Shown: positions 25,237 to 36,583, counted from the first letter of the stretch. The stretch is 64,000 nucleotides of DNA from Bidens hawaiensis (GCA_021521415.1 JAIQDT010000167.1:2548501-2612500); one strand, 5' to 3'. Notes: generated by a model from the letters alone, not told the origin. A program made the numbers and translations.

Positions 25237-25756
25237 TTACATAAAATATGTTTTGAGGTGTATAGAGTTCCAAGCCCTTGGTAGCCAGTCAACATCCAAA
25301 GTAGACAATCTGTATGCCCCCTTTCCTGCTTCTGAATCAATCAAGTAAGGACCTTCCCACTTTGGTGCAAGCTTTCCATCCATAGGATTTGTAGTATTCT
25401 GAAAAGCCTTTCGGAGAACCAAATACCCTTCTTAAAATCTTCAAACCCTGATATTTTTGTTGCAGGGCTTTGCTATCTTCTGCTGATAAGATGCCATCCT
25501 GATCGTTGCTAAATCCCTGAGCTCTTCTACTGCATCCAGATCTTCAAGTAGACTTTGAGTATTATGTTCAGGATTTTGATGACTGAATCTGGCTATCGGG
25601 ATAACCATCTCTGTAGGGATAACTTCTTCAGCTCCAAACACTAACGAGAAAGGAGTCTGACCAGTAGCATTCTTTAAAGTGGTCCTATCTGCCCAAGGAA
25701 CAAAAGGCAGTTCCTCGGCCCACTTTCCTTTCTTAGACCCCAACTTTTTCTTCAGG
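25237..25756 (-). pseudogene. Integrase C-terminal half of Tat element A
   Basis: Minus-strand frames begin [14 protein letters not shown] at the copia insertion and continue through [14 protein letters not shown] to the natural end at 25237 (LPRAWNSIHLKTYFM). Stops and a shift lie near 25425-25440. It joins the N-terminal half at 39813 across the copia, with duplication TTATT. Confidence 0.9.
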
Positions 25757-25761
25757 TTATT

Positions 25762-26200
25762 TGTTGGTACATGTTTGTCAGTAGTTCATAGTCTAACGAT
25801 TGTAATCGAGTCTGTAATGTAATTATGTTTTTGATTATGTTTATGTTTATGTAACGAGCGAAGTTGTCAACAAGTTCGCTCAGGCGAACTTGTTGACCAA
25901 GCGAAGTTATGGACAACTTCGCCTGAGGCGAAGTTGTCGTGTTTATATAAACTGTTCACCGTAACAGTTGAAAGAGTTCGAGAGTTCGTGAGTTCGCGAG
26001 ATTGGTTAGGGTTACGTGTTTACAAGTCAGAGTCTGTAATAGTGACCGCGTGTCACGTGTTCGTGTTATCAATATAACGTGTTTCGGTTATTGCTCGTGT
26101 GTTTGATTTATACGTATTCTACGCTCGTATCTACCTACGCAGGGATTCCGCACCTGCGCAGATAGCGACATCCCGTGTACGATCCGTCCAGGAACCTACA
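25762..26200 (+). repeat. 5' LTR of the young copia element
   Basis: TGTTGGTACATG to GGAACCTACA, 439 bp. U3 has GCGAAGTT/AACTTCGC words (25856-25945) directly before the TATA box TTTATATAAAC near 25948. R/U5 is GC-richer. It is identical to 39369-39807 except for one G/A and one A/T difference. Confidence 0.98.
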
Positions 26201-26202
26201 AG

Positions 26203-26214
26203 TGGTATCAGAGC
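26203..26214 (+). other. Primer-binding site of the young copia
   Basis: TGGTATCAGAGC starts two bases after the 5' LTR, the perfect complement expected for initiator tRNA-Met. Confidence 0.95.
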
Positions 26215-27403
26215 CTTAGGCTCTTATGCTATGGTTCGAGATCTGCGTTTTGGTGTTTCTGGCACGTTTCTGTGCGTTTCTGGCCGAACAGCGCCGTAGG
26301 CGAAGTTATTGTTCATCAGGCGAAGTTGCCGTCACTGTTCGTAGGGTTTCAGCGAAGATATAAGGTCTGGCGAAGTTATGAACAGGCGAAGTTGACTTTA
26401 GGCGAAGTTGACTTTAGGCGAAGTTGACTTCTCGGCGAAGTTATAGCCAGGCGAAGTTATGGACAGACGAAGTTAACTTTAGGCGAAGTTAACGAGAAAA
26501 AAAAAAAAAAAAAAAAAAAAAAGAGAGTATTTTGGTGTTTTCGTCTGTATGGCCAGGTGTACACGATTATTGTGAGACCGGAGATGTTGTTCCGTCAACG
26601 AGTGAAACTTGTTATCTCTGGGTCTTACGTGTGAACAAATACGTGTCAACTCTGGATATGGAGTTGAGTTTGTGAATGGGATATTGATTGAAACTGGATA
26701 TTGACACATATTTGGGTGTTTGTGGGCAATGAAATTGTTGTTGTTCGAGGTGACCAATTGAAGAAAGTCAAATTGAACTGAAGGTTTTTGTCATTACTGG
26801 ATTGCGGTCAGAGCATATTATTTATGTTACTTTCAAGGCGTTCGAGAATTGGATCCTGAAACGTGATGCTTATTTATTAGAGTGAAAATTCTGGAACAAG
26901 TTGGATTTAATCGGGAACTAAAGTGTTTATGTTCTTGATCGTTATCCCTGGTGATTGAAGATGCTTCGGATTAATTAATGGTCATGTGTTAGATTCTGTC
27001 AAGGTGGTTTTGTGATGAAATTGATCACTTGATGTTGAGTAGTTGAAGATTAAACCTTATCGTATGCCGACGAGTTGGTGAAGTTGTGGAGGAAGCCCAA
27101 CTTCACGTGTTGGTGAAGTCAGATGGACTCACGTGATTGGTTGAGATGATCTATTGGCACGAGGATGCATGCATTTCAAAGACCTCAATCGTTATAGTCG
27201 GAGAAGCTTACACTGAAGGGGAGATCTGATATGGAAGACGCTGGCTGACTGGTAGATTTGTGAAGCTATAGGACAGTTTCAGACACGGCTGGTTGATGAG
27301 CAAACAGAAGATCATCAGTTAAGAGGGAGTCTGTTGGTGCATGCTTTGTAACAGATGATCTTTTGTGTTTGTTAGAATTGAGAGCAACGGTCAAAGGGGA
27401 GAC
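26215..27403 (+). mobile_element. First leader of the young copia, with GGCGAAGTT array
   Basis: Non-coding. 26299-26492 has nine direct copies of GGCGAAGTT, followed by a run of about 28 A at 26494-26521. Part of it (26318-26380) is a near-duplicate of 28197-28260 in the second leader. 27240-27403 looks like the 3' UTR of a copia element: two purine tracts (AAGAGGGAGTC and AAAGGGGAGAC) each followed by TGTTGGTGCAT. The first of these (27332) is a false or duplicate LTR start. Confidence 0.8.
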
Positions 27404-27970
27404 TGTTGGTGCATTTTGTGACCGTCGCTATGCAATTCAGACCAGCGGAATGCCACAGGCGAAGTTAGCACAACTTCGCCTTAGGCGAAGTTAGAACAAC
27501 TTCGCCAATGGCGAAGTTGTAACAACTTCTGCCTTAGGCGAAGTTATCACAACTTCGCCATAGGCGAAGTTATGAACAACTTCGCCTACTGGCCCAAGCC
27601 CAAGCCCGAGAAGATGTTTTGTCTATATATATGTGTGTCTTGTTTAGGTTTTGGATCCAGAAATTAGAGTAGTGTGTGTTTGAGCAGCTTGTTTATTGAG
27701 AGAGAGTAAGAGACTAGAGTCGTGTGAGACGACCCGAGGTAGAGCTCACCTCGGGTCAGTCGTGTTTTCTGTTTTTGTTACGGTATGTAACGTGATTATT
27801 TTATATATGAATCTGCAGATTTGTTTATCCCGTTCTAGTATTTGTTTGTGTATTTGATCGTGTACGTGTTTGTGTTATTCGTCTGTACACCATAAACGAG
27901 TCTAGGAGGATTCCGCACACCTAGACCTCGTGCGGATCTCGAATCGATCAAATACACGGGGGGACCTACA
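27404..27970 (+). repeat. Internal LTR of a second copia family
   Basis: Begins TGTTGGTGCATTTTG after a purine tract and ends GGGGACCTACA directly before TTGGTATCAGAGCC, 567 bp. It differs from the outer LTRs apart from the ends. U3 has five head-to-head GGCGAAGTT/AACTTCGCC pairs (27458-27586), then TATA sequence at about 27624. No second copy of this LTR exists in the window. Confidence 0.9.
27458..27586. repeat. Five tandem inverted repeats GGCGAAGTT-AACTTCGCC
   Basis: Five consecutive hairpin-forming pairs, each GGCGAAGTT, 4-6 bases, then the inverse. One arm is broken (AACTTCTGCC). They lie about 40-170 bases upstream of a TATA box and are likely regulatory in U3. Confidence 0.9.
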
Positions 27971-28472
27971 ATTGGTATCAGAGCCATCGGCTCGATTGTG
28001 AGGTTCGGGATTTCACGCGGGTGTAGAAAACGTCTCGTTTGACCTATTCACGGGACTAGTTTTTGTTCGTATTGAGTTCTAATCACTATATACAGTCATT
28101 TTCAAGTCTTTACAACGACCGGAAACTGCAAATTCGTCGTCATCAGATCTGAATATTTTCAGTGTTCATCGGGCGAAGTTACTGTTCTTCAGGCGAAGTT
28201 GCCGTCACTGAAAGTAGGGTTTCGGCGAAGATATAAGGTTCAGCGAAGTTATTCACAACTTCGCCTGCCTCATAAGTTCGCCTTAGCGAAGTTATCCTCA
28301 ACTTCGCTTACCTGATAAGTTCGCTTACCTTAAGCGAAGTTATTCTCAACTTCGCCGAGTCACACGAATTTAAGAATTTTTTCTAGCGAAGTTAACACTT
28401 AAGCGAAGTTATTCTTAACTTCGCCTTTAGTACTGTTTGGACAAATTTTTGAATTTTTCGGGTTTTGAGAAG
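27971..28472 (+). mobile_element. Second primer-binding site and leader
   Basis: TGGTATCAGAGC (27973-27984) follows the internal LTR. 28165-28435 is again full of GCGAAGTT and AACTTCGC words, many as head-to-head pairs. The upstream in-frame TTG at 28437 is not a likely start; gag begins at the ATG at 28473. Confidence 0.85.
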
Positions 28473-31097
28473 ATGTCGCAAATTAACATCTCTGAATTGG
28501 TAAAAATGGAAGTCGAAGCTGGGTCAGCCACTAAGGCCCCAAGGCTGTTAAAAGGAACTGACTTTGTGGCATGGAAGGATAGATTCATTCAATATATTAA
28601 ATACCAGGATGCAAAGATGTGGGTGTGCATCCAGGATGGATATATCCCACCGACAATGGTGTACGAAGGTCGTGATGTGGTTAAGAAGTACAGCAAGATG
28701 AAGGAAGAGGAGAAGAAGATGTACGAAGCCGAAAGCAAGGCTCACGCAGCAATCACTATGGCTCTTCCACAGGAGATCCTTCATACTTTCAGAAAGTATA
28801 CATCGGCTCGAGAGCTTTGGGATGCTCTTGAAAATAGATTCGAAGGGAACGTGGGTATTCGTGCCTCGAAGATTAAACTGTTGAAGACTCAGTTCTCTGT
28901 CTTCAAATATTTGAAGAACGAATCTCTGGATGATATTATCACTCGATACTATCATCTAATGACAGAGCTAAACAACTATTCGATTGCTTACAGAGAAGAG
29001 GAGATAGTTGAAAATCTTCTCGATGCTCTCCCACCGAAGTGGGAAATGTACACAGTTCTGATGAGGGAAGACAGAGACTTTCCTAATTGTGATTTGGAGA
29101 CAGCAGTAAACAAGCTCAGAACCTTTGAGCTTAATATGGTTCGTAAAGAGACACCAACAGATCAGATTCAAGACCCTGGTATGTATGGTGCCAAACTTAA
29201 CTCAGGCTCAAGTTCGAAGCCTGAATCTGCTGCTTACTACTCCAAAGGAGAGTCAGGTTCTGACTCTTCTCATGAAGGAAACGTTTCAGTAAACATGAAC
29301 GGTGATGTTTGCTTTGCTGCTGGAGGTTCAAGTGCTTCGAAACCTCAAACATCCAACCGTAGTTTCTCTCCCAGTGCCTCAAGCAATAACTATTCCAAGA
29401 TGCCAATGAGTGTCAAATCTGCTGAAGAGCAGTTTGCAGTCTATGCATCTTTTATTGCTTCATATGAGAACTACATACAAGGGAAGATTGTGGACCCTGC
29501 TGTTTTGGATGAGGATTATGACCAGATCGATGCTGATGATCTGGAGGAGATGGATTTGCAATGGCAAATGGCCATGATAGTGAGGCGAGTCAAGCGTTTC
29601 ATGAATAAGACGGGGAGAAAGTTTGTTGGTGGTAGGCCCGGATTCGACAAGTCTAAAGTGAGGTGCTATAACTGTCAACAGTATGGGCACTTTGCTAAAG
29701 AATGCAGAAACGAGAGAGTTGAACGGGGTCAAGGCCGGTCTGCACAGCCTACTGGGATTAGTAAAGATGTCAATGCCATGTTGTCTAGAGAAGCCGGTGA
29801 ATACAACTGGAACCTACATGCGAATGAAACTGGTGAACAGGCGAATATGGCTAAGGTAGAAAATGAAGATAGTGAGAAGATGACTGGAGAGGAGAAAGCT
29901 ACTGGTAAGGAGAAAGCTTTCATGGCAGATAACGATGGTCAACCCTCCGAGGTAAGTTCTAAACTTGTTTGTACAAAATGTGAGAATTTGTCTGAGCAAC
30001 TTGCTACCATAACTGATCAGTATGTTCGTTTAGATGCTGAATTTAAAACACTTAAAGAAGATCATCATTTTACTAAGGCAAGAGAAAACAGTTACAAAGT
30101 TAAAATAAAAGCATGTGAAAAAGATGTCAAAAGCTTAAAAACTAAACTTGCTGAAAAAATTGATGTGATTGACCTAAGTTATGAGGTTTTAGAAGAAAAG
30201 ACTAAACTTATTGCTGAACGAGAAAAGCAGATTGCTGACCACCAGGTGAAAGTGGTGGAACTGAACCGAAAACTCGAGCAGTTCCGAAATTCCTCAGCTA
30301 TTCTAGATCACCTCGTTAGTGATCAAGGTACCTCTGCAAAGAGGGGAGGAATTGGTTATCACGAGGTGCCACCACCTTATAACCACAACTACACTTTCAA
30401 CCCTAGTATTCAGAAATCTGTGGATTTTGAAGTTCCTCAGACAGTTCCAATCAAGGTTACATGTAAAGAACCAACTGTTAGTAATGGCGAAACGAGTTCG
30501 CCTGTTTCTAGTGTAGATATTTCTGTTACGAGTCCAGTCTCATCTGATTCGGATAAGTTGTCCGAATCAGGTAAGACGAAAGAGAAGGTAGGGTTACCCA
30601 CTGGTGGAGATAAAAATAAATCTTCTAAAAAGAGTACTCCACTCAACCCGTATGTCCCACCTTATGTGAGACGAACGGCTGGTAACACTGCCTCTACATC
30701 CAAACCAACATTTGAAAAGAAAATGGAGAGTAGGTGTTGCTTTAGATGTAATAAATTAGGACATCTTGTTGCAGATTGCCCTCTGACGCCGAGATACAGA
30801 GGTGTGAGGCCAAATAAAACTGAGAATAAGCATCAGTTTGATACTGCTAAAAATGAAAACTTTTCAAAATGCCAAAATGTAACTAATTCAAGTTTTCATA
30901 AAAACAAACCTCAGTTTTTCAACCAAACCACTAGATATAATACTTTCAATTCACATAGGTTTGGAAGGCATCACACTCAATCTTCAAGGAGATTTCCTAA
31001 CAGGACTTACAGGAATTATCCTGATGCTAACTTTGGAAAGCCAGGGTACGGGACGTATCGATCCAAGACCAATTGGTCTTGGGTCCCAAGATTCTAA
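28473..31097 (+). CDS. gag: Copia gag (capsid/nucleocapsid) polyprotein
   Basis: An intact frame of 874 residues from the ATG at 28473 (MSQINISELVKMEVE). The capsid-type domain is in the first 240 residues (LKGTDFVAWKDRF, LWDALENRF, LLDALPPKWEMY). Two CCHC zinc knuckles follow: CYNCQQYGHFAKEC (about residue 397) and CFRCNKLGHLVADC (about 755). A Lys/Glu-rich coiled coil lies between them. The usual copia gag is 300-600 residues, so this is long, as in SIRE-type elements. It packages RNA into particles in the cytoplasm. It ends at TAA 31095-31097, with pol in another frame just after. Confidence 0.93.
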   Translation: MSQINISELVKMEVEAGSATKAPRLLKGTDFVAWKDRFIQYIKYQDAKMWVCIQDGYIPPTMVYEGRDVVKKYSKMKEEEKKMYEAESKAHAAITMALPQEILHTFRKYTSARELWDALENRFEGNVGIRASKIKLLKTQFSVFKYLKNESLDDIITRYYHLMTELNNYSIAYREEEIVENLLDALPPKWEMYTVLMREDRDFPNCDLETAVNKLRTFELNMVRKETPTDQIQDPGMYGAKLNSGSSSKPESAAYYSKGESGSDSSHEGNVSVNMNGDVCFAAGGSSASKPQTSNRSFSPSASSNNYSKMPMSVKSAEEQFAVYASFIASYENYIQGKIVDPAVLDEDYDQIDADDLEEMDLQWQMAMIVRRVKRFMNKTGRKFVGGRPGFDKSKVRCYNCQQYGHFAKECRNERVERGQGRSAQPTGISKDVNAMLSREAGEYNWNLHANETGEQANMAKVENEDSEKMTGEEKATGKEKAFMADNDGQPSEVSSKLVCTKCENLSEQLATITDQYVRLDAEFKTLKEDHHFTKARENSYKVKIKACEKDVKSLKTKLAEKIDVIDLSYEVLEEKTKLIAEREKQIADHQVKVVELNRKLEQFRNSSAILDHLVSDQGTSAKRGGIGYHEVPPPYNHNYTFNPSIQKSVDFEVPQTVPIKVTCKEPTVSNGETSSPVSSVDISVTSPVSSDSDKLSESGKTKEKVGLPTGGDKNKSSKKSTPLNPYVPPYVRRTAGNTASTSKPTFEKKMESRCCFRCNKLGHLVADCPLTPRYRGVRPNKTENKHQFDTAKNENFSKCQNVTNSSFHKNKPQFFNQTTRYNTFNSHRFGRHHTQSSRRFPNRTYRNYPDANFGKPGYGTYRSKTNWSWVPRF

Positions 31098-31117
31098 TTC
31101 TCTGTTTTATTGTGCAG
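31085..31117 (+). promoter_or_regulatory. Possible 3' splice site between gag and pol
   Basis: Branch-point-like TTCTAAT, a T-rich run and TTGTGCAG end exactly at the first codon of the conserved pol frame (31118, EQLNRAAHSLWIVDSG). Pol is in the -1 frame relative to gag. Either ribosomal frameshifting or splicing could express it. The site is suggestive only. Confidence 0.4.
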
Positions 31118-34100
31118 GAACAGTTGAATAGGGCTGCCCACAGTCTTTGGATTGTAGATAGCGGCTGTTCCCGGCACATGACGGGCAACAAACACTTGTT
31201 GCAAGACTTAAAACCTGTTCAGGGAGCGAGAGTTAGTTTTGCTGGTGAAAGCGGAGGAAGAATTACTGGTAGAGGTACAGTGTCAAATGGAAGGATGACA
31301 CTTGAGAATGTGAATTTTGTGGAGGAATTGAAACACAATCTGCTGAGTGTGTCGCAGATTTGTGATAAAGATTACACTGTCCATTTCACAAAGAATGAAG
31401 CGATCGTGTTGAAGCCTGGTTTCCAGATACCAGACGAGTGGATAGTAATGAAAGCTCCACGTGAAACAAATACATATGTGATGGATATGAGGTCTACTGA
31501 AATGGCCACGGGAGAATCTTGTTTAATGACAAAAGCAAGCGAATCAGAATCTGAATTGTGGCACAGGAGAATGGGGCACATTCATCTTCGGAAGATGAAC
31601 TTCATTGTCAAGAATGGGCTTGTGATGGGCGTTCCCTTAAAAAGTTTTAACTTTGAAGACAAATGTATAGCATGCAAGAAGGGAAAGTAACACAAGAAAT
31701 CCCATCTCACCAAGAAGGTCAACTCTATTGCCGGTACTCTAGAACTACTTCATATGGATCTCTTCGGTCCCGTGAATGTAAAAAGTCTAGGAGGTACTTC
31801 TTACTGCTTGGTGATCACTGATGACTACTCGCGATATTCGTGGGTATATTTTCTGAAATCGAAAGATGAGACGGCTCAAATGGTGAAGAATCTAATTACA
31901 AAAGTTGAGAACGTCATGAGTAAATCAGTTAAATACATCAGAAGTGACAATGGAACAGAGTTCAAGAACTTTGAAATGGAAATCTTCTGTCTTCAGAAAG
32001 GAATTGAACATCAATACAGCGCTCCGTATACTCCGCAACAGAATGGAGTGGCTGAAAGGAAGAACCGAACTTTAATTGAAGGAGCCAGAACTATGCTGGC
32101 AGATTCAAAACTTCCTGTGATATTCTGGGCTGAAGCAGTTGCTACAGCCTGCTATGTTCTGAATAGGGTGTTAACCGTTAAGAGACTTGGAAAAACATGT
32201 TACGAGCTTATGCATGGAAGGAAGCCCAACTTGAGCGGGCTTGAACCATTCGGGTCTCCTTGTTCGATTTTGAAGACTAATTCGAAATTTGGTGAAGTAG
32301 CCGATGAAGGAATCTTAGTCGGTTATGTTGTTGGGACTCCCAACAGACGGGTCTTCAATACGTCGACTTGCAAGGTGGAGGTGGTGTGTAACACCGACAT
32401 TACTAGTTACCAATCGCCAAAACCAAGCAATGGACCTGCTGAGCTTTTCGACTATGTTAAGCTGTTTAAGTCATTTAACATCCCTAATTTGGAAATTTCT
32501 GAAGAAGAAGAAAAAATTGCGTCGAAGATGATACTTGATGAGGAAGAGAATCTATTGCAACGACAGCTTATTGAGAAAAGTCAACCTTCCACATCAAACA
32601 CTATTGATACCCCTGCTGCCTTACCTGAAGATGAGTTTATCAATCCATTTCACTCTCAGCCAGAAACAACCATTGATGAGATCTCTTCAAATTTGGAAGA
32701 TAATTTGCATGTCGGTGCTGTTCCGACCACGAGAATTCACAAAGATCACCCATTGGAGAATATTATAGGTGATGTGTCCTCCAGTGTACAAACCAGAAGT
32801 AGCTTGAATGAGCACACCTGTGTTTATACAAGCATTAAAGAAACGGGTATAATGAACGAATGTTTGTACTCCTGCTTTATTAGCCAGATTGAACCGAAAA
32901 ATTATCAAATGGCTCTAAAGGACAGCTCGTGGGTCGACGCCATGCAAGAAGAGTTGGCTCAATTCGAGAAGATGGAAGTCTGGACTTTGGTTGAAAAACC
33001 AAGGAATGTGCATGCTATAGGCACAAAATGGGTGTTTAAGTGCAAGAGGGATGAAAAGGGGATTATCATTAGAAACAAGGCAAGGCTGGTTGTTAAAGGT
33101 TTTAATCAGCAAGAGGGTATTGATTACAATGAGGTGTTTGCTCCTGTCGCCCGGTTGGAAGCGATAAGATTGTTTTTGGCGTTTGCTGCATGTAAGAGAA
33201 TGAAGGTGTTTCAGCTAGATGTGAAGAGTGCGTTTTTAAATGGGAAAGTTGATGAGGTTGTGTATGTTGAGCAACCTCCGGGTTTTCCTGACCCAGACTT
33301 CCCAGATCACGTATACAAGTTGAGCAAGGCGCTGTATGGATTACATCAGGCACCTCGTGCCTGGTATTCAACGTTATCGGACTACTTGCTCGAGAATGGT
33401 TTTGAAAGGGGTTTAATTGACAGCACACTGTTCGTGAAGAGAGAAGGAAGCGACTTCCTACTAGTTCAAGTCTACGTGAATGACATCATATTTGCTGCAT
33501 CAAGAGTCTCCATGTGTCAAGATTTTGAGGATGTCATGAAGAAAAGGTTCGAAATGAGTGCTATGGGTGAACTAACTTTCTTTCTAGGATTGCAGGTTGA
33601 TCAGAAGAAGGACGAGATGTTCATTCATCAGACGAAGTACGTTCATGATGTGCTCAAGCGATTCAAGATGGAGGACAGTTCTCCATATGACACTCCAATC
33701 TGCGTCAATCACAAATTGGGCGCTGAATCAGATGGTGACGCAGATGTGGACCCAACTCTGTATCGGGCGATAATAGGTTCATTAATGTATTTAACTGCTT
33801 CTAGGCCTGACATAATGTTTGCTGTTTGTCTTTGTGCACGTTTTCAGGCAAATCCGAAAGAATCTCATTTGAAAGGTGCAAAGAGGATACTATGGTATCT
33901 CAAGGGCAAGCCGAAGCTAGGGTTGTGGTACCCGAAGGGAGGAGACGTGGAACTGGTTGCTTATACTGATTCTGATTATGGAGGGTGCAATCAGAGTCGG
34001 AAGTCGACAACAGGAGGATGTCAGTTTCTCGGTGGAAGACTAGTTTCCTGGCAGTGCAAGAAACAGACGTCAGTTGCAATCTCAACATGTGAAGCTGAAT

Positions 34101-34420
34101 ATATGGCAGCATCCAACTGCTGTTCACAGGTTTTGTGGATTCAGCAACAATTGCGCGACTATGGTCTGAATTTCTTACTCACTCCTATTTTAATTGATAA
34201 CACTGCAGCCATCTCAGTAATTAACAATCCCGTGAAACATAGTAAAACCAAACATATTGACATTCGTCATCATTTCATACGGGATTGTGCTGAGAAGAAA
34301 CTGATTAAGATCGAAAAAGTCGATACGCTCGAGAATTTCGCTGATTTATTTACAAAAGCGTTTGATAAATCCAGATTTCAAAATCTAATTGAGCTAAACG
34401 GGATGATCAATCCCGAGTAA
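31118..34420 (+). pseudogene. pol: Copia pol: protease, integrase, reverse transcriptase, RNase H
   Basis: Continuous frame apart from one stop (TAA, 31688-31690) between the protease/GAG-pre-integrase part and integrase. Protease: WIVDSGCSRHMTG. Zinc region: HRRMGH ... CIACKK. Integrase core: D in HMDLFGP, D in RSDNGTEF, E in GVAERKNR. Reverse transcriptase: KWVFKCKRDEKG, QLDVKSAFLNG, LYGLHQAPRAWY. The catalytic box reads YVNDII where YVDD is the rule. RNase H: AYTDSDYGG, STCEAEYMA, KHIDIRHHFIRD. Ends at 34420. The stop and the altered box make it inactive alone. Confidence 0.95.
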
Positions 34421-35809
34421 CCATGCTTTTCTGTTTATGTTAAAAAAAAAAAAAAAAAAAAACCGTCACTAATCGCTTAAAATTATGTCGGTTATCTCAG
34501 TTGGAAGGACATGTCTTAGGATATGCTTTGGTCCTCATCTTCTACTTGTAGATTTTGAGGATAGCCATTAACCAGATGACTGAAAGTGACCGGGGCGATT
34601 TATGATGTGTTTTCTTTCTATCGCTGAAAATTAGTCGTTCATACTTAGTTAGAAGAACACATACCTGTATGTGGTCGGTCCAGTTGATCCATTGGATCTT
34701 CAGGATTGCCGTTTACCTGAAAACTTTGACGTGAACGGGGCGATTGAAGTCAAAATTTTTTATGGGAAATGAAATTACTTTTCAAGTCTATTACTTCGTA
34801 TGAAGTAAATGTGCTATGTTTAACAGAAAATTGATCTAACCTTGGAAAATGATATATATACTGATTGTGTGTGCTTAACTGGTGAAGTTATTAGGCTTAA
34901 AAGGCTTTAGGACAATCATTGTATGTCATGGTAACTTTTTATGGTGCGTAAAAGTAGATGTGATACAAACTAATTTTACTTGATTTTACGTGGAAACTCC
35001 TTACGAGTTTTGTGTGTCTTCATATATATCTTTTCGAATGATAGGCAGAAAAGCGATTACCCAGTCATACACGAGCCCATGTGTGTTCTGATTCCAGTGA
35101 AGAAAGCGTTTCAAGACACTGCAGTGATCCAGATTCGGGACTTGCAGTAAAATTCTACTTTGAAGTCTATGTTGAAAAAAAAAAAAAAAAAAAAAAAAAT
35201 TTGAGTTATTGTAACATATTAGTGATCATAAATTCAAGATGGTATCATATTAGTGATCATATTAGTGATCATAAATTCAAGACTTCTCTATCTTAGAGCA
35301 AGATGAAGAACGGGAAACAGAAGAAGAATACATACAAGTTAATCAGACACTATGGGTCGAAGTCAATTCGGGGTGACTTGGGGAAAGCCAAATACGCTTT
35401 GAGGATAGATAGGAGGCATCAATATTTCTGAGTTGTTGCCCACTTAAATTTTAAGGATTAATTGAACCTAACTCGTATCACAAAAACGATGAAAACCATC
35501 TTAAGTATATTACATGCTTACAACCTGTCTCTATATGTCATAATACGGCTAAACACGGATCTATATGACAGTCACGTAGTGAGTGTGATTCCTGTTAGGA
35601 TCTTTTCTAAAAAAAAACATAGTGGTCCCTGACTAGACTGAAATTTGATCCCTTATTTCGTTAAATTTTTATAAGTTTTTCTATTTTTGTAGTTGTATTA
35701 TTTTATAACTGGTTACTTAGACTTGATCATTTTTGTTTAACTCTTTATGAAACTTTCAAATGTTAATTGCAAAATGTTCAAACTTAAAGGTTTGATTTTG
35801 AAATTATAG
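34421..35809 (+). mobile_element. Spacer after copia pol
   Basis: Non-coding. It has A runs at 34442-34460 and 35176-35199. Two degenerate direct repeats of about 120-130 bases (about 34480-34600 and 34640-34750) each end in a CGGGGCGATT block. A short ATTAGTGATCATA repeat lies at 35219-35275. No frame resembles a protein. The small ORF at 35081 spans an A run. Confidence 0.7.
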
Positions 35810-35899
35810 GCGAAGTAGTTGAATCAGGCGAACTTGTGCATAACTTCGCCTAGGCGAAGTTATTCGTAACTTCGCCTGAACAGCGCTGACCCTATATAA
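35810..35899 (+). promoter_or_regulatory. Internal promoter of the young copia (motif array plus TATA)
   Basis: GGCGAAG/AACTTCGCC words at 35810-35880 are followed by CCTATATAAGG (TATATAA at 35893-35899). The arrangement copies that of both LTR promoters in this element. It lies 685 bases before the ATG of the extra ORF. Confidence 0.65.
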
Positions 35900-36022
35900 G
35901 GTTTTTCAAACAGTAAAAATCATTATTTTCAAAATTCTCAGCGAACTTGAGCTCCAATTTTCCGGCGAACTTGATTTCTTTTCGATTTCGATCTTTGCTT
36001 CTAGTTTCTATTATCATTGAGG

Positions 36023-36581
36023 GTATGTGTTGTCGATATCTCTCACAAACTTGTTCGTTCTTGATCGTTTTTACCCGGTTCGAGACCTCGGGTCGTCGGA
36101 CCTTCAAAACCGAAATCTTCATAACTTGTGTTAACGTGTGCATGGACATGCTTCTCATCTAAACATCCTTAAAATCATGTGTTTTGATGTCCTTGATTGT
36201 CGTTCTTAGCCGAAAACACCGGATTTCCGGTGTTGGAATCCTAATAGTCGCCGATTAAGTTTAGGCGAAGTTATCCACAACTTCGCCTGGGCTTAATTTC
36301 GCTTAAGGCGAAGTTATCCACAACTTCGCCTGGGGCTTAATTTCGCCTAACACTTATCTTCGCCTGAGGCGATGTTGTGATAAGGCGAAGTTATCTTCAA
36401 CTTCGCCTAAATCAATTTGTTTAACAGTTACATTAGACGAACTTACAGATGAAGCGAAGTTGTTCCCAACTTCGCCTCACCTTTAAGTTCGCCTATACAG
36501 TTTTAATCACAACTTCGCTCATGGTATAACGCGAACTTGTGAGTTGCTTAACAGTTATCTAACTTGGTTCGTTTAGTGCAG
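36023..36581 (+). other. Putative 5'-UTR intron of the extra ORF
   Basis: The donor GAGG|GTATGTGT and the acceptor TTTAGTGCAG|AT end two bases before the ATG at 36584. The 559-base interval has many GGCGAAGTT/AACTTCGCC pairs (36260-36500). Inferred from splice consensus only. Confidence 0.5.
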
Positions 36582-36583
36582 AT

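Noticed and set aside
27332..27403. A further LTR starting at 27332
   Set aside because: It has the purine tract and TGTTGGTGCATG start but no LTR body or end. The full LTR starts at 27404.
26299..28435. CRISPR array, because of evenly repeated 9-mers
   Set aside because: The units are short, occur in both orientations with irregular spacing, and lie in a plant retrotransposon.
34442..34460. A runs as evidence of a processed mRNA insertion
   Set aside because: No target duplication or separate cDNA boundary is present. Similar A runs occur at 26494 and 35176 and look like simple repeats.
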